In this document: positions 34,507-43,632 of the stretch, one piece after another
How positions within the stretch are numbered: the stretch's first letter is position 1
Layout of the letters: every line of letters starts with the position of its first letter
DNA from: Desulfobacterium sp.
GTDB lineage: Bacteria > Desulfobacterota > Desulfobacteria > Desulfobacterales > Desulfobacteraceae
DNA: 64,000 nt
NCBI GenBank assembly: GCA_016342325.1
Contig: JAEINR010000011.1
Coordinates: 37,979-101,978 of the forward strand
Direction of reading: 5' to 3'
Position numbers and translations under genes: made by a program
Notes under the pieces: model-generated
Seen by the model: the letters and a program-made list of their open reading frames with translations, nothing else
The model's database searches: none
Told to the model about the DNA's origin: nothing

Positions 34507-36312
34507 TTAATTACTTGATTTAAGCACGGACAGGAATGCAGACTGGGGAATTTCAACCGAGCCCACCATCTTCATCCGTTTCTTTCCTTTTTTCTGCTTT
34601 TCAAGGAGTTTTCGCTTTCTCGAGATATCTCCACCATAGCATTTGGCGGTAACGTCCTTCCTGTAGGCGGAAACCGTCTCCCTGGAAATGATCTTACCGC
34701 CGATGGCGCCCTGGATGGCGATCTTAAACATCTGTCGTGGAATCTCCTCCCTGAGCTTCTTACAGGCGTTCCTTGCACGGTCAACGGCCTTGTCCCGGTG
34801 GACCAGCTGGGAAAGGGCATCCACCCGTTCGCCATTGACAAGAAAGTCGAGTTTCGCAAGATCGGTCTCCTGGTATCCTGCGACCTCGTAGTCAAAGGAG
34901 CCATACCCCTGGGTAACGCTCTTCAGGCGATCGTAGAACTCGTACACCACCTCGGCCAGGGGAAGGGTGAACTTCATCTCGATCCTGTTGCTGGTCAGGT
35001 ACTGGTAGTTGGTACTCACACCCCGGTGCTCAAGGCAGACCTGCATCACGGCCCCCATGTACCGGTCCGGAACGATGATCGAAGCCGTGATATACGGTTC
35101 CTTTGTCTTTTCAATCTCTCCGGGATCGGGATAGAGGGAGGGGTTGTCGATGATCTCCACGGTTCCGTCTGTTCGGGTGATCTCATACCGCACCGACGGT
35201 GATGTCAGGATCAAGGAAAGATCATACTCCCGCTCCAGCCGCTCCTGGACCACCTCAAGATGGAGAAGGCCGAGGAATCCGCACCGGTATCCAAATCCCA
35301 GGGCTGCGGACGAATCCTTTTCATAGACCAGGGACGCATCGTTGAGCTTGAGTTTCTCCAGGGCTTCGGTGAGCTCCGGGTACTCGTCGGAGGCCACGGG
35401 ATACATGGAGGAGAACACCACCGGGTTGGGATCCCTGAAACCGGCCAAGGGCGTTTCACACGGGTTCCCGGCAAGGGTGACGGTGTCACCGCACTTGATA
35501 TCGCTGATCATCTTGATACCGGCGACCATGTACCCCACCTGCCCTGCCATGAGGCGTTTCGCAGGCATGCGCTTGATTTGAAAGAGTCCCACCTCCTCCA
35601 CCTTGTAGACAGCGTCTGAGGAGAGAAAGGTGATTTTGTCACCCGGGGCAACGCTTCCCGCAAACACCCGGAAATGGATGATGATTCCCCGGTAGGGATC
35701 GTAATGGGAGTCAAAGACCAGCGCCTTAAGTGGCGCCTCATAATCCCCATCCGGCGGGGGGATAAGGTTCACGGCGGCCTCAAATACGCTCGCCACACCC
35801 TCCCCTGTCTTTGCCGACACCAAAAGAGCCGTTTCACTGTCAAGACCCAGATCCTCGTCGATCTGATCCTTGACCCAGTCGATCTCGGCCGAAGGCAGGT
35901 CAATCTTGTTTACAACCGGAACAATCGCAAGGTCATGCTCCATGGCAAGGTAGATATTGGCCAGGGTTTGGGCTTCCACCCCCTGGCTTGCATCCACAAG
36001 GAGAAAAGCACCTTCACAGGAGGCCAACGCCCTGGAAACCTCGTAGGAAAAATCCACGTGCCCCGGGGTGTCGATGAGGTTGAGAAGATACACCTCACCA
36101 TCTTTGGCTTTGTAGGGCAGCGACACCGTCTGACTCTTGATGGTGATTCCCCGCTCCCGCTCGATGTCCATGGAGTCCAGTATCTGATCCTGAAAATCCC
36201 GGTCTGCAACGATGCCGGAAAGCTGGATGAGCCGGTCGGACAGGGTTGACTTGCCGTGATCTATGTGGGCAATAATACTGAAATTTCTAATATTTTTCCG
36301 CTTTATATTCAA
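34507..36312 (-). CDS. lepA: Elongation factor 4 (LepA)
   Basis: A ribosome-bound GTPase that back-translocates or remodels stalled ribosomes. From the TTG at 36312 it has 601 residues. G1 is FSIIAHIDHGKSTLSDRL, G2 DIERERGITIKSQTV, G3 LIDTPGHVDFSYEV and G4 VVNKIDLPSA; the carboxy end has QAAIGGKIISRETV-like sequence (AIQGAIGGKIISRETVSAYRKDVTAKCYGGDISRKRKLL), which is LepA-specific. GAGG lies 5 nt before the TTG at 36312; another TTG at 36327 has no ribosome site. It stands alone and is divergent from the GGDEF regulator. Confidence 0.96.
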   Translation of the reverse strand: MNIKRKNIRNFSIIAHIDHGKSTLSDRLIQLSGIVADRDFQDQILDSMDIERERGITIKSQTVSLPYKAKDGEVYLLNLIDTPGHVDFSYEVSRALASCEGAFLLVDASQGVEAQTLANIYLAMEHDLAIVPVVNKIDLPSAEIDWVKDQIDEDLGLDSETALLVSAKTGEGVASVFEAAVNLIPPPDGDYEAPLKALVFDSHYDPYRGIIIHFRVFAGSVAPGDKITFLSSDAVYKVEEVGLFQIKRMPAKRLMAGQVGYMVAGIKMISDIKCGDTVTLAGNPCETPLAGFRDPNPVVFSSMYPVASDEYPELTEALEKLKLNDASLVYEKDSSAALGFGYRCGFLGLLHLEVVQERLEREYDLSLILTSPSVRYEITRTDGTVEIIDNPSLYPDPGEIEKTKEPYITASIIVPDRYMGAVMQVCLEHRGVSTNYQYLTSNRIEMKFTLPLAEVVYEFYDRLKSVTQGYGSFDYEVAGYQETDLAKLDFLVNGERVDALSQLVHRDKAVDRARNACKKLREEIPRQMFKIAIQGAIGGKIISRETVSAYRKDVTAKCYGGDISRKRKLLEKQKKGKKRMKMVGSVEIPQSAFLSVLKSSN

Positions 36313-36331
36313 ATTAACCTCAAACAAAGAG

Positions 36332-36414
36332 TTGACATTTTTTATTGATATATATAGTTCTTTTCTATGACACTTTGATTTTTCTTATTTTTATCAGGTG
36401 ACATCAAAAGTGTC
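36332..36414. promoter_or_regulatory. Divergent promoter region with inverted repeat (lepA / GGDEF regulator)
   Basis: TTGACA at 36332-36337 with TATAGT after 15 nt could drive the plus-strand regulator gene. Beyond it, GACACTTTGA (36369-36378) and TCAAAAGTGTC (36404-36414) form an inverted repeat with one bulge, a possible operator or hairpin. A short tandem run of CAAACCA follows at 36424-36443. Confidence 0.45.
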
Positions 36415-36465
36415 AAGGATGACGCAAACCACAAACCACAAACCGATAGTTTTCAGGATCATTCC

Positions 36466-37374
36466 ATGACAATTTCAGTTCTGCTTGTTGACGATGATAT
36501 AGCGGTCAAATCCTCCACCGAAGAATTCCTTGAAATGTCGGGTTTTAATGTCACTTCAGCGTCCAGTGCCGAAGAGGCCCTTGAACTCCTCGATACATTT
36601 ACGCCGGATATCGTTATTACGGATATCATGATGCAGGAAATGGACGGCCTGGAACTGACCGAACATATCAAGAAAAACTACGGTGCCGCCGTCATCGTCA
36701 TGACAGGCTACAGTGCAGACTACTCCTATGAGGAGGCCGTCAATGCCGGTGCCAGCGACTTTATCTTCAAACCCTTCCGGTTCGAGGAGCTGGATCTTCG
36801 CATCAAGCGGGTGTTACAGGAGATGCGGCTTCAGAACGAACACGCAAAGATGATGAAAAAGTTAGAGGCACTTGCCATCACGGACGGGCTTACGCGCCTG
36901 TTCAACTCCCGCCACTTCTTCAGCCAGATCAAGATCGAGATGGAGCGCTACACCCGCTACGGCCATCCCCTCTCCCTCCTGATCCTGGACATCGATCTGT
37001 TCAAGAACTTCAACGACACCTGGGGACATCTTGAGGGAGACAAGGTTCTCATGGCAATGGGGGAAATCATCACCTGCTGCCTGAGATCCAATGACACCGC
37101 CTACCGTTACGGCGGAGAGGAGTTCACCGTTATTCTGCCTGAAACCCGTTTGGAAGAAGCCTGCCTTGTTGGCGAAAGAATCATGGGGATCCTGGCTGAA
37201 AGACACTTCACCCCGGTTCCAGGAGAAAGCGTCCAGGTTACCATCAGCATCGGTGTCACCGATTTTTCAAAAGAGGACAACCTGGAATCCTTCATCAAGC
37301 GGGCGGACAAGGCCATGTACTGTTCAAAAAAGGCAGGCAGGAATCGATTGACCTGCCTGCCCTTACCCATTTAA
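36466..37374 (+). CDS. Response regulator with GGDEF output (diguanylate cyclase)
   Basis: A 302-residue cytoplasmic regulator predicted to make cyclic di-GMP on phosphorylation. The receiver domain (1-118) shows acidic VDDD at 8-11, phospho-acceptor D53 (VITDIMM), T80 and K102 (FKPF). The GGDEF domain has DGLTRLFNSRHFF, LLILDIDLFKNFND and the active site YRYGGEEF (216-220); RSND at 207-210 is a product-inhibition I-site, so activity is probably feedback limited. No histidine kinase is adjacent. It converges with valS, their stop codons overlapping by 4 nt. Confidence 0.95.
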   Translation: MTISVLLVDDDIAVKSSTEEFLEMSGFNVTSASSAEEALELLDTFTPDIVITDIMMQEMDGLELTEHIKKNYGAAVIVMTGYSADYSYEEAVNAGASDFIFKPFRFEELDLRIKRVLQEMRLQNEHAKMMKKLEALAITDGLTRLFNSRHFFSQIKIEMERYTRYGHPLSLLILDIDLFKNFNDTWGHLEGDKVLMAMGEIITCCLRSNDTAYRYGGEEFTVILPETRLEEACLVGERIMGILAERHFTPVPGESVQVTISIGVTDFSKEDNLESFIKRADKAMYCSKKAGRNRLTCLPLPI

Positions 37375-40016
37375 GCCTTCATCTTCTGGATTCGTTCCAG
37401 ATTGTTTCTCAGCTTGTCGTTCTTGAGCTTAAGTTCGGCCTGCTGCTCGTTCACCTTGCGAATGACCTCATCGGGTGCCTTCTCAAGAAAGCTGTCGTTG
37501 TTAAGCCGCTTGGATATGGAGAGGAGCTCTTTTGTCACCTTTTCTATATCCTTTTCCAGGCGACGCTCCTCTTTGTCGAAATCGATCACCCCTTCCAGGA
37601 ACACATGAACCGTGGTGGCACCGACAACGGCGGTGGCGGACGAGGCGTTGTTCTCCCCTGGCAGGGAGACCTCAAGGCTCTCCAGCCGGGAGAGATTCTC
37701 GACCATGGACCGGTTCGCCTCGATCAAGGCGGTTTCCTGCTCGTCCTGGGTCTGCATCATCACCTTGAGCTGCATGGAGGGCGGAATATTCATCTCCCCC
37801 CGGATGTTTCGAATACCTGAAATCACCCCAAAGACAAAGGTCATGTCCGCTTCGATGCCCGCGTCCTCTTTGCCTGAACTTGGGTAGCCTGCATCCATGA
37901 TGCTGCCTTCAACCGTGGGCAGCATGTTCCAGATCTCCTCGGTCACAAAGGGCATAAAGGGATGGAGCATCAGAAGACTCTCCTCAAGCACCTTTGCAAG
38001 TACCGCCCTTGCCGTATCCCGGCGTGCTGCACCCTCTTTATCGTACAGGGCGGACTTTGCCGCCTCAAGGTACCAGTCACAGAACTCATGCCATACAAAC
38101 TGGTAGACGGCGCTGGCCGCCTCGTTGAACTTGTAGTTTTCGATGCCGTCTTTCACAGCCCGGGCCGTTGCGGCCGACCGCGACAGGATCCACTTCTCCA
38201 TTGGGGAGAGATCTGTCAACGCCGTGTTACCGGAGGTTTCATCCAGATGCATCATGGCGAACCGTGACGCATTCCAAAGCTTGTTCACAAAGTTACGATA
38301 GCCCTCGACGCGATCTTCGCTCATCTTCACGTCCCTGCCCTGGGCGGCAAAGGCCGCCAGGGTGAACCGGAATGCATCGGCGCCATAGGTGTCGATCACC
38401 TTGAGGGGATCGATAACATTCCCCTTGGACTTACTCATCTTCTTTCCGTGCTCGTCCCGGACCAGGGCGTGGATGTAAACATCCTTGAACGGCACCTCAT
38501 CCATGAAGTGAATGCCCATCATCATCATCCTGGCAACCCAGAAAAAGAGGATGTCAAACCCGGTGACCAGGGCGTTGGTGGGATAAAAGGTCTTTAAGAG
38601 TTCGGTCTGCTCCGGCCATCCCATGGTTGAAAAAGGCCACAGGGCGCTGCTGAACCAGGTGTCGAGGACATCGGTCTCCTGGACGATAGACTTGGATCCG
38701 CAGGCGGTGCAGCAGTCCGGATCATGCTCCTCCACGATCACCTCACCGCAGTCGGAACACTTCCATACCGGAATCCTGTGCCCCCACCAGATCTGCCGGG
38801 AGATACACCAGTCACGGATATTGTCCATCCACTCAAAATAGGTCTTTGACCAGTTCTCAGGGACGATCCGGGTTTTTCCGCTACGAACGGCATCGGCAGC
38901 CTCCTTGGCCAGGGGGGCGACCTTGACAAACCACTGCTTGGACAGGCAGGGTTCCACAACGGTCTTACACCGATAGCACTGTCCAACGCTGTTTTTTAAC
39001 GGCTCAGTCTTGATCAGGAGGCCCTGCTTCTCAAGCGCCTCCACGGCCGCCTTTCTACAGTCAAAACGGTCAAGGCCGACAAATTCTCCAGCGTCCTCGG
39101 TCATTTTTCCGTCATCGTCAATCACCTTGATGCTCTCAAGGTTGTGGGTCTTGCCAAGGTTGAAGTCGTTGGGATCATGGGCCGGAGTGATTTTAAGGGC
39201 ACCGGTTCCAAATTCCGTATCAACGTAGGTATCCCGGACAATGGGGATCTTCCTTCCGGTCAGGGGAAGGATCACCTGGGTCTCCGTAAGATCCTTGTAC
39301 CGGTCGTCATGGGGATTGATGGCCACCCCGGTATCACCGAACATGGTCTCAGGCCGGGTTGTTGCGACGACCAGTCCGTCCTCTCCGTTTTCAAAGGGAT
39401 AACGGATGTAGTATAGAAAGCTATCCTGCTCTTCATATTCAACCTCGAGATCGGCAAGGGCGGTCTTGCACCTGGGGCACCAGTTGGTGATGTACTTGCC
39501 CTCGTAGATGAGATCTTCCTTGTACAGCCGTACAAAGACCTTGCGCACGGCCTCTGACAAGCCCTCGTCCATGGTGAATCGTTCCCGATCCCAGTCGCAG
39601 GAGGCTCCGATTCTCTTAAGCTGGTTGATGATGGCGCCGCCGGACTGCTCACGCCACTTCCACACCTCTTCTATAAACTTCTCTCTTCCAAGCTGATCCC
39701 GTGTCACGCCCTTTTCTGCAAGGTTACGCTCAACAACATTCTGGGTCGCAATACCGGCATGGTCGGTTCCGGGCAGCCAAAGGACATTGTCACCCATGAG
39801 TCTTCTGAAGCGGCACATGATATCCTGCACAGTAATATTCAGGGCATGGCCCATGTGAAGAACTCCGGTGACATTGGGCGGGGGTATGACGATTGAATAG
39901 GCTTGTTTGTCACTCTTGTCCTGAGCTTTAAAAGAACCCTGTTTTTCCCAATATTCATACCATTTCTTCTCAATCCCGACAGGATCATATCCTTTGTCAA
40001 GAGAATCAGCACTCAT
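37371..40016 (-). CDS. valS: Valyl-tRNA synthetase
   Basis: Charges tRNA-Val. 881 residues, a normal size for bacterial class Ia ValRS. The HIGH motif is HMGH at residues 54-57 (PPPNVTGVLHMGHALNI); KMSKSKGNVIDP is near residue 527; PGTDHAGIATQ and the editing domain (ATTRPETMFGDTGVAINP) are present. The carboxy-terminal coiled coil runs from FDKEERRLEKDIEKVTKELL to the end. Its ATG lies 30 nt below a terminator-like hairpin that ends the preceding small gene. Confidence 0.97.
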   Translation of the reverse strand: MSADSLDKGYDPVGIEKKWYEYWEKQGSFKAQDKSDKQAYSIVIPPPNVTGVLHMGHALNITVQDIMCRFRRLMGDNVLWLPGTDHAGIATQNVVERNLAEKGVTRDQLGREKFIEEVWKWREQSGGAIINQLKRIGASCDWDRERFTMDEGLSEAVRKVFVRLYKEDLIYEGKYITNWCPRCKTALADLEVEYEEQDSFLYYIRYPFENGEDGLVVATTRPETMFGDTGVAINPHDDRYKDLTETQVILPLTGRKIPIVRDTYVDTEFGTGALKITPAHDPNDFNLGKTHNLESIKVIDDDGKMTEDAGEFVGLDRFDCRKAAVEALEKQGLLIKTEPLKNSVGQCYRCKTVVEPCLSKQWFVKVAPLAKEAADAVRSGKTRIVPENWSKTYFEWMDNIRDWCISRQIWWGHRIPVWKCSDCGEVIVEEHDPDCCTACGSKSIVQETDVLDTWFSSALWPFSTMGWPEQTELLKTFYPTNALVTGFDILFFWVARMMMMGIHFMDEVPFKDVYIHALVRDEHGKKMSKSKGNVIDPLKVIDTYGADAFRFTLAAFAAQGRDVKMSEDRVEGYRNFVNKLWNASRFAMMHLDETSGNTALTDLSPMEKWILSRSAATARAVKDGIENYKFNEAASAVYQFVWHEFCDWYLEAAKSALYDKEGAARRDTARAVLAKVLEESLLMLHPFMPFVTEEIWNMLPTVEGSIMDAGYPSSGKEDAGIEADMTFVFGVISGIRNIRGEMNIPPSMQLKVMMQTQDEQETALIEANRSMVENLSRLESLEVSLPGENNASSATAVVGATTVHVFLEGVIDFDKEERRLEKDIEKVTKELLSISKRLNNDSFLEKAPDEVIRKVNEQQAELKLKNDKLRNNLERIQKMKA

Positions 40017-40041
40017 AAATTAACTCCTAAAAGCACATTAA

Positions 40042-40067
40042 TAAAAAAAGGGGATCAATTATCCCCT
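40042..40067 (-). terminator. Rho-independent terminator upstream of valS
   Basis: On the minus strand AGGGGAT (40067-40061), loop, and ATCCCCT (40055-40049), followed by seven T. It ends the small acidic-protein gene; as it lies just before valS it might instead act as a leader terminator of a valS transcript. Confidence 0.75.
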
Positions 40068-40122
40068 GGTTATCTTTTTTAAACAGATTTTAACCGGAAG
40101 GCGATGTGGCTTGCGCTCCGGG

Positions 40123-40458
40123 TCAGGAAAGATCCTTGAGCAGGCTCTGCTTGATCGCTGCAATCTCTCTTTCCACCACCCTTTCAACCGTCTCGACGAA
40201 AAGGGCGTCCAACCGTTTAGCATACTTTTTTTCAATGATCCTGGAAAGAGCCGCTTCGATGGCCTCATCCGTTGGTACAATGGTGTTGCCTGTTTCAACG
40301 GCATCATCCTGTTCTACCAGTTCAAGGACCCCATCCGCATTAGACCCATCATCCAGACGCTCCTCGATAAGGTCGGTAAGCTCAATGATATCCCCGGGGT
40401 CATCATCCAAAAAGCCTTTGCTCTGGTCGATTGTCTCTGTCATAACAAAGATTCCCAT
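40123..40458 (-). CDS. Small acidic helical protein of unknown function
   Basis: A 111-residue soluble protein with an acidic, Asp-rich amino half (FLDDDPGDIIELTDLIEERLDDG) and an amphipathic helical carboxy half ending RVVEREIAAIKQSLLKDLS. The layout, a disordered acidic part with a short helical end, recalls PopZ-like polar organisers, but similarity is too weak for a call. An internal ATG at 40443 (TETIDQSKG) has a better-spaced GGGA and may be the true start. It is followed by a terminator and then valS. Confidence 0.65.
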   Translation of the reverse strand: MGIFVMTETIDQSKGFLDDDPGDIIELTDLIEERLDDGSNADGVLELVEQDDAVETGNTIVPTDEAIEAALSRIIEKKYAKRLDALFVETVERVVEREIAAIKQSLLKDLS

Positions 40459-40615
40459 AATGCCCAGCTATCAGGCATTTCTAAAATTAGTAGTTATAAA
40501 CCGGTAAAAAAATATCAGAGGGGTATCATTGTGTCAAGTCCTTTAAACCCATGGAATCCCCCTTAAACCTTGAAATTTATTTGCCAATGCACAAACTTTG
40601 CTTTATAAAGGGGCC

Positions 40616-41368
40616 ATGCATAGATTTTACATTACAACAGATGCCATCAACGGCAACGAGGCAACGCTCACCGGCCAGGATGCAAAACACCTTGCAACGG
40701 TGCTGCGTCTCAAACCCGGAGACAGGGTTGAGCTTGTGGACGGCAAGGGCACCAAGGCCAAGGCAGAGATCCGGTCGGTCACCCCCCGGATCGCATTGCT
40801 CGCCATAGTAGAAAAATCAGAGGCAATCTCGGAATCCCCGGTCCACATTACCATTGCCCAGGGCATGCTCAAGGACAAGAAGATGGACATGCTCATCCGC
40901 CACCTCACGGAACTCGGCATCTGTGAATGGCTACCCTTCTTTTCCAGCCGATCCATCCCAAAACCCGACGCCAAACGGCTGAAGTCCCGACTGGAGCGAT
41001 GGAACAGGATCTCCCGGGAGGCGCTCAAGCAGTGCGGCAGAAGCATGGTACCCGTCATTGGAGAGCCGCTCCAGTTCATGGACCTGCTGGCACGGGGGGC
41101 GGAGTTCGATGAAAGAATCGCCTTTTGGGAAAACGCTACAACGCCCATCGGCGATGTTCCTATACAGGACCGGGAACCCATCGAACGGGTTATTGTCCTT
41201 ATCGGACCGGAAGGTGGTTTTTCAGAAGATGAGATTGAGGCCGCAAAAAATAATGGATTTGACTCATACTCACTAGGCCCCCGAATACTCAGGGCAGAAA
41301 CGGCTTCCATCACCTCAGCCGCCCTTGTTCAACATTTTTTCGGTGATCTTGGCAAAAATAATTCTTGA
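40616..41368 (+). CDS. rsmE: 16S rRNA (uracil-1498-N3)-methyltransferase RsmE
   Basis: Methylates U1498 of 16S rRNA in the 30S decoding region. From ATG 40616 it has 250 residues: HRFYITTDAINGNEATLTGQDAKHLATVLRLKPGDRVELVDG is the PUA-like amino domain, and the SPOUT domain has the knot motifs IVLIGPEGGFSEDEIE and LGPRILRAETAS, which bind S-adenosylmethionine. A TTG at 40598 is in frame, but AAAGGGG directly precedes 40616. Its stop codon lies inside the -35 box of the tRNA-Phe promoter. Confidence 0.95.
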   Translation: MHRFYITTDAINGNEATLTGQDAKHLATVLRLKPGDRVELVDGKGTKAKAEIRSVTPRIALLAIVEKSEAISESPVHITIAQGMLKDKKMDMLIRHLTELGICEWLPFFSSRSIPKPDAKRLKSRLERWNRISREALKQCGRSMVPVIGEPLQFMDLLARGAEFDERIAFWENATTPIGDVPIQDREPIERVIVLIGPEGGFSEDEIEAAKNNGFDSYSLGPRILRAETASITSAALVQHFFGDLGKNNS

Positions 41369-41393
41369 CATAAGCCCGAATTCCACATATAAA
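41365..41393 (+). promoter_or_regulatory. Promoter of tRNA-Phe
   Basis: TTGACA (41365-41370), 17-nt spacer, TATAAA (41388-41393), about 18 nt before the mature tRNA. The TGA stop of rsmE is at 41366-41368, inside the -35 box. Confidence 0.8.
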
Positions 41394-41411
41394 CGCTTTG
41401 TTTTTGAGTGA

Positions 41412-41487
41412 GCCCAGGTAGCTCAGTCGGTAGAGCAGGGGACTGAAAATCCCCGTGTCAGCAGTTCGATTCTGTTCCTGGGCACCA
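41412..41487 (+). tRNA. tRNA-Phe (anticodon GAA)
   Basis: A complete 76-nt cloverleaf. Acceptor GCCCAGG pairs with CCTGGGC; D-loop GCTCAGTCGGTAGAGC; anticodon stem GGGGA with TCCCC around CTGAAAA (anticodon GAA); T-arm with GTTCGATTC; CCA encoded at 41485-41487. Confidence 0.97.
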
Positions 41488-41492
41488 TTTTT

Positions 41493-41533
41493 AAAAAAGG
41501 GTTTATAATCATTGCGATTATAAACCCTTTTTT
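41493..41533 (+). terminator. Terminator after tRNA-Phe
   Basis: An 18-bp stem (41493-41510 with 41516-41533), core GGGTTTATAATC, followed by T-rich sequence. It starts 6 nt past the tRNA. Confidence 0.9.
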
Positions 41534-41576
41534 TATTCCCATGCCACTTCACCCAGCGAACCCGGTCAAAGCACGA

Positions 41577-43070
41577 TCAACCTGCTGCGGAAATTTCAGA
41601 CAGTTCACGTTTAGTGATGTCGATCTTCTGCTTCTTTGAAAAAGAACGAACATCGACCCAGGCCCTGTCAAGAAGAATGGAAAGATCCCTGGAGAACATA
41701 TCTAAACTGTTGATGAGACCCCTGAGCCTTGCAGTCTGCTTACGATCGAGGACACCGCCTGAAAAGGCACACAACTCTGCTGAACAGAACGGAAGATTGA
41801 CAACAAGGTTATCCCTGGTTGTTCCGATGCGATTAAAGAAACACACCCTGAGGCTTTCAATGGTGATAAACGAAAATTTCCATTCCCGAGCAAAATGAAT
41901 CCCAATGTTGTCATAGGTTGTGCCAATAATAGTTCTGGCGGCTTTTCTTTTGCTGCAAGTTCTACTGACCATTGCTTTTATTTCGTAGTACGCTTCCGGA
42001 TAATAATACAGAACAAGCATCTGACCGATATTATGGATCATGGAACTGATGCAGATCTCTTCCGTATCCTTCACATCTGCCTTCATGGCATAGTTTTTGG
42101 AAATGCTGTTGCTCATGTATGAACTGACAAAGATATATTCCAGTTCCTTTCTCAAGTCCGCATCATCAACGTCCTCCAGGGTAATAAACTCATCAATCCT
42201 TTTTTTCAGCACCTCATGACCGATAAGCATGATGGCATGGGATACGGTTGCAACAGGCTTCCCCTGCCTTTTTTGATTGACCATCTTCAAGAGATTCACG
42301 GTCATGGCCACATCACTTAGGATAATTTTCGTTATGTCCCCGGTGGCATATAAGGACCGCCCCATCTGCTGCCTGAGATATTGTCCGTTGAGGGGAAGCA
42401 CAGGCAACTCTCCCTTTTTCCCCATGTTCTTCTTAATCTGTTCGATTGTCTTCTCTCGTTTTATTGCCCGCTCTTTAAAGATGGCCCTGAACGAAGAGTT
42501 TCCGCCCTGGGCTTCTCGAAGGGTTTCACGGAGCTGAAAAGCAATTTTTTTAACCCCAAGCCTGTACCCATCGGATATTTCATTTAAATCCAGGGCAACC
42601 CCCTGGCTTACCAAGACATGTGCCACCTGTTTAAGCGCTTCCTCCAGGCTCTTTCTAAGGGACTTGACCTCTTCTGCGGTCTGGGTAAAATACGCAACCA
42701 GCAGCAACCCCTGCATGGTTGGATAAACAAGACTAAGGACCTTAATCAAAACCTGGGACAGCGACCCGGAATAGTATCTATCCTCGTCGTCAACAGAGAT
42801 ATACTCTTCGTTCTTTATCTGGCCAAGGATATCATCATAATCGCTGTCAACCATAACCCCGATATCCGTGAGTTCGTCAAAGAGGGTCTCACTGGTATAC
42901 CGTTCAAGGGCAGCACCCTCAGAACGGGAAATTTCCTTTTCCCTTTTCTGTATTAGGAAGATACATGAAAAGGCGGCAATACTGACATTAAAGCCAGGCA
43001 CATCGGAGTTGAACCCAAGATGGTTAAGGGTTTGTTCCCTGAGAACGTTGTCCAGTTGTTTTTCGACCAT
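41577..43070 (-). CDS. HDOD-domain signalling protein
   Basis: A 497-residue soluble protein. The second half is an HDOD domain: GELPVLPLNGQYLRQQMG, TKIILSDVAMTVNLLKMVN, ATVSHAIMLIGHEVLKKRI and a D/H-containing segment EEICISSMIHNIGQMLVLYY. The first half is unassigned and helical. HDOD domains are non-catalytic relatives of HD phosphohydrolases that act in chemotaxis, motility and regulation. The first residues read VEKQLDNVLREQTLNHLGFN. It stands alone between the tRNA-Phe terminator and the toxin-like cluster. Confidence 0.82.
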   Translation of the reverse strand: MVEKQLDNVLREQTLNHLGFNSDVPGFNVSIAAFSCIFLIQKREKEISRSEGAALERYTSETLFDELTDIGVMVDSDYDDILGQIKNEEYISVDDEDRYYSGSLSQVLIKVLSLVYPTMQGLLLVAYFTQTAEEVKSLRKSLEEALKQVAHVLVSQGVALDLNEISDGYRLGVKKIAFQLRETLREAQGGNSSFRAIFKERAIKREKTIEQIKKNMGKKGELPVLPLNGQYLRQQMGRSLYATGDITKIILSDVAMTVNLLKMVNQKRQGKPVATVSHAIMLIGHEVLKKRIDEFITLEDVDDADLRKELEYIFVSSYMSNSISKNYAMKADVKDTEEICISSMIHNIGQMLVLYYYPEAYYEIKAMVSRTCSKRKAARTIIGTTYDNIGIHFAREWKFSFITIESLRVCFFNRIGTTRDNLVVNLPFCSAELCAFSGGVLDRKQTARLRGLINSLDMFSRDLSILLDRAWVDVRSFSKKQKIDITKRELSEISAAG

Positions 43071-43432
43071 TTAGTGTACAGCCTTTTTTTTAAAATCTCT
43101 GATCACGATTCACAAACCACAAACCACAAACCACACAACAAGCCGGTTCGCATTGTCAGCCTTGACCAGTTTATCCCCGACCATGACCCTTCCCCTTCTA
43201 CATCACACTCTGTTTTTGTAACCCATCCTGTTTTCCAAGTCCATCTGTTTTACCACGATTTTAAATTAACGGCAAATACACATACGCTCCCAAGTGCCAC
43301 CATCGCCTCCAGAAAAGCTAATCATTGCAGTCCAGCCCCGTCCTTAGATACAACCTAAGACGGGTTGACAGCCCATCGACCAGTCTTTATAATACATAAA
43401 TTCACGCTCTATTTTTCAAAAGGAATGTTTGC
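43071..43432. other. Spacer with 7-nt tandem repeats and promoter, no gene
   Basis: Begins with tandem ACAAACC units (43111-43134), also seen at 36424-36443. It ends in an inverted repeat and a perfect-consensus promoter (separate entry). No coding frame with recognisable content. Confidence 0.6.
43337..43393 (+). promoter_or_regulatory. Perfect-consensus promoter with abutting inverted repeat
   Basis: TTGACA (43365-43370), a 17-nt spacer and TATAAT (43388-43393) match the sigma-70 consensus at all twelve positions. Directly upstream, CCCGTCCTTAG (43337-43347) and CTAAGACGGG (43355-43364) form an inverted repeat touching the -35 box, a likely operator. It reads into the decayed immunity-like fragment and the toxin-like gene. 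Confidence 0.8.
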
Positions 43433-43571
43433 CAAAACAAAGACTCTTGAGTTCGTTAGCGGTTGGGAGATTCCCGGTGTAGCGCAAGCTTCAGCGCTGT
43501 GCCATGCGCGATATCCCGCGACCCCAAAGCGTGCAAGCTCTCCACACTTCATGCGGATCCCTCTTTATTGA
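43433..43571 (+). pseudogene. Decayed fragment of the two-helix membrane (immunity-like) gene
   Basis: The translation KTKTLEFVSGWEIPGVAQAS parallels KTKDELGLEFMSGWDILNVAQAL of the intact gene at 44604. Downstream, CTTCATGCGGATCC parallels CTTCATGCTGATTCC in the intact copy, and GTAGCGCAAGCT is identical in both. Only the central loop region survives; both membrane segments are missing and small insertions and deletions break the frame. It is the remnant of an earlier tandem copy, placed before the intact pair. Confidence 0.75.
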
Positions 43572-43632
43572 GAAAGCCCTATTGTTCAAGCAATAGAACC
43601 ATCAATCTCAATTATACCCAAGGGGACTCAAA

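Noticed and set aside
36424..36443. CAAACCA tandem repeats as a CRISPR-like array (also 43111-43134)
   Set aside because: The unit is 7 nt without spacers; it is a simple microsatellite. No CRISPR array or cas gene is seen in the window.
41310..41552. An 80-codon minus-strand frame
   Set aside because: It covers tRNA-Phe and its terminator; the translated text is a known artefact of antisense tRNA.
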